Shown piece after piece: positions 14,869 through 15,045 of a DNA stretch of 15,045 bases. The notes beneath the pieces are model-generated. The model saw nothing but the letters and a program-made list of their open reading frames with translations, did not search any database and had not been told where the DNA came from. The DNA lies in assembly GCA_016302965.1 (NCBI GenBank), contig JAEDMP010000061.1, forward strand, positions 1 to 15,045, read 5' to 3'. The position numbers were made by a program, and so were the translations under genes. This DNA is from Bacteroidaceae bacterium. Its GTDB lineage: Bacteria > Bacteroidota > Bacteroidia > Bacteroidales > Bacteroidaceae. How positions within the stretch are numbered: position 1 is the stretch's first letter; every line of letters begins with the position of its first letter.

Positions 14869-15045
14869 CTATCCGAAGGAAGCTTATTTAAAGGTGGAAT
14901 TGTTACTGCTATTTCACACATGGAGCTGTTTCCCATAAATATTTGCCTTATTCGCAAATTTATTTGTACATTTTTAAATAAATATGCTGTATTCCAAAAT
15001 AATTTCTTACCTTTGTGCCTGTAACAAGACAATTTGCATATTATG
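14869..15045 (+). promoter_or_regulatory. AT-rich region and putative promoter of a gene starting at the window edge
   Basis: From about 14930 the sequence becomes very AT-rich. It contains two inverted repeats, ATTTGC/GCAAAT (14941-14959) and ATTTATTT/AAATAAAT (14958-14983), and a clear -7 box TACCTTTG (15008-15015). No good TTTG lies 19-21 bp upstream of it. ATG at 15043-15045, the last bases of the window, would follow the predicted start site by about 20 nt and could be the next gene's start codon; its product cannot be seen. No gene is evident between 14869 and 15042. Confidence 0.4.

Overview
The window looks like a chromosomal segment from a Bacteroidales bacterium, most likely Prevotella or a close relative. 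Four observations point there. Promoters match the Bacteroidetes sigma-factor consensus (TTTG, about 19 bp, TAnnTTTG), and Shine-Dalgarno sites are absent. A thioredoxin-fold lipoprotein with a DUF4369-like N-terminus and a membrane-bound TPR/AraC regulator are both typical of the phylum. A SpeB/interpain-like C10 protease is present. Three secreted proteins end in the 'GI.E...YNLAGQR...KG(L/I).I.N.K' tail that is common on Prevotella exported proteins. No rRNA, tRNA, CRISPR array, transposase or phage gene was seen.

Layout. (1) 1-1077 (+): alanine dehydrogenase, lacking only its first codons, followed by a hairpin terminator that lies inside the 3' end of the next, convergent gene. (2) 1114-2286 (-): a lipoprotein with a TlpA/ResA-type thioredoxin fold whose CxxC is missing. 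(3) 2287-2461: divergent promoter region with a good promoter on each strand; the rightward leader carries a perfect hairpin and a 22-codon upstream ORF. (4) 2462-4348 (+): DEAD-box RNA helicase with a DbpA-like RNA-binding domain, overlapping by ATGA with (5) 4345-5976 (+): a signal peptide-TPR-transmembrane-AraC regulator. (6) 5977-6125: promoter region with phased T-tracts. (7) 6126-14794 (+): a tight three-gene run (gaps of 22 and 4 nt) encoding a six-repeat Ig-like secreted protein, a C10 cysteine protease, and a 1394-residue adhesin-like protein. (8) 14795-15045: a long hairpin, an AT-rich stretch and a -7 promoter element, with the window ending on a possible ATG start.

How the genes may work together (inference). 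The three secreted proteins share a signal peptide and a C-terminal tail, so they are probably exported by one route, plausibly type IX secretion, and act at or outside the cell surface. A SpeB-like protease made with a protein carrying three cleaved-adhesin/choice-of-anchor-J-like modules recalls the protease-plus-adhesin logic of gingipains, here split over separate genes. The regulator directly upstream has an apparently periplasmic TPR sensor and a cytoplasmic AraC DNA-binding domain, and is a reasonable candidate to control this operon. Its translational coupling to an RNA helicase is unexplained.
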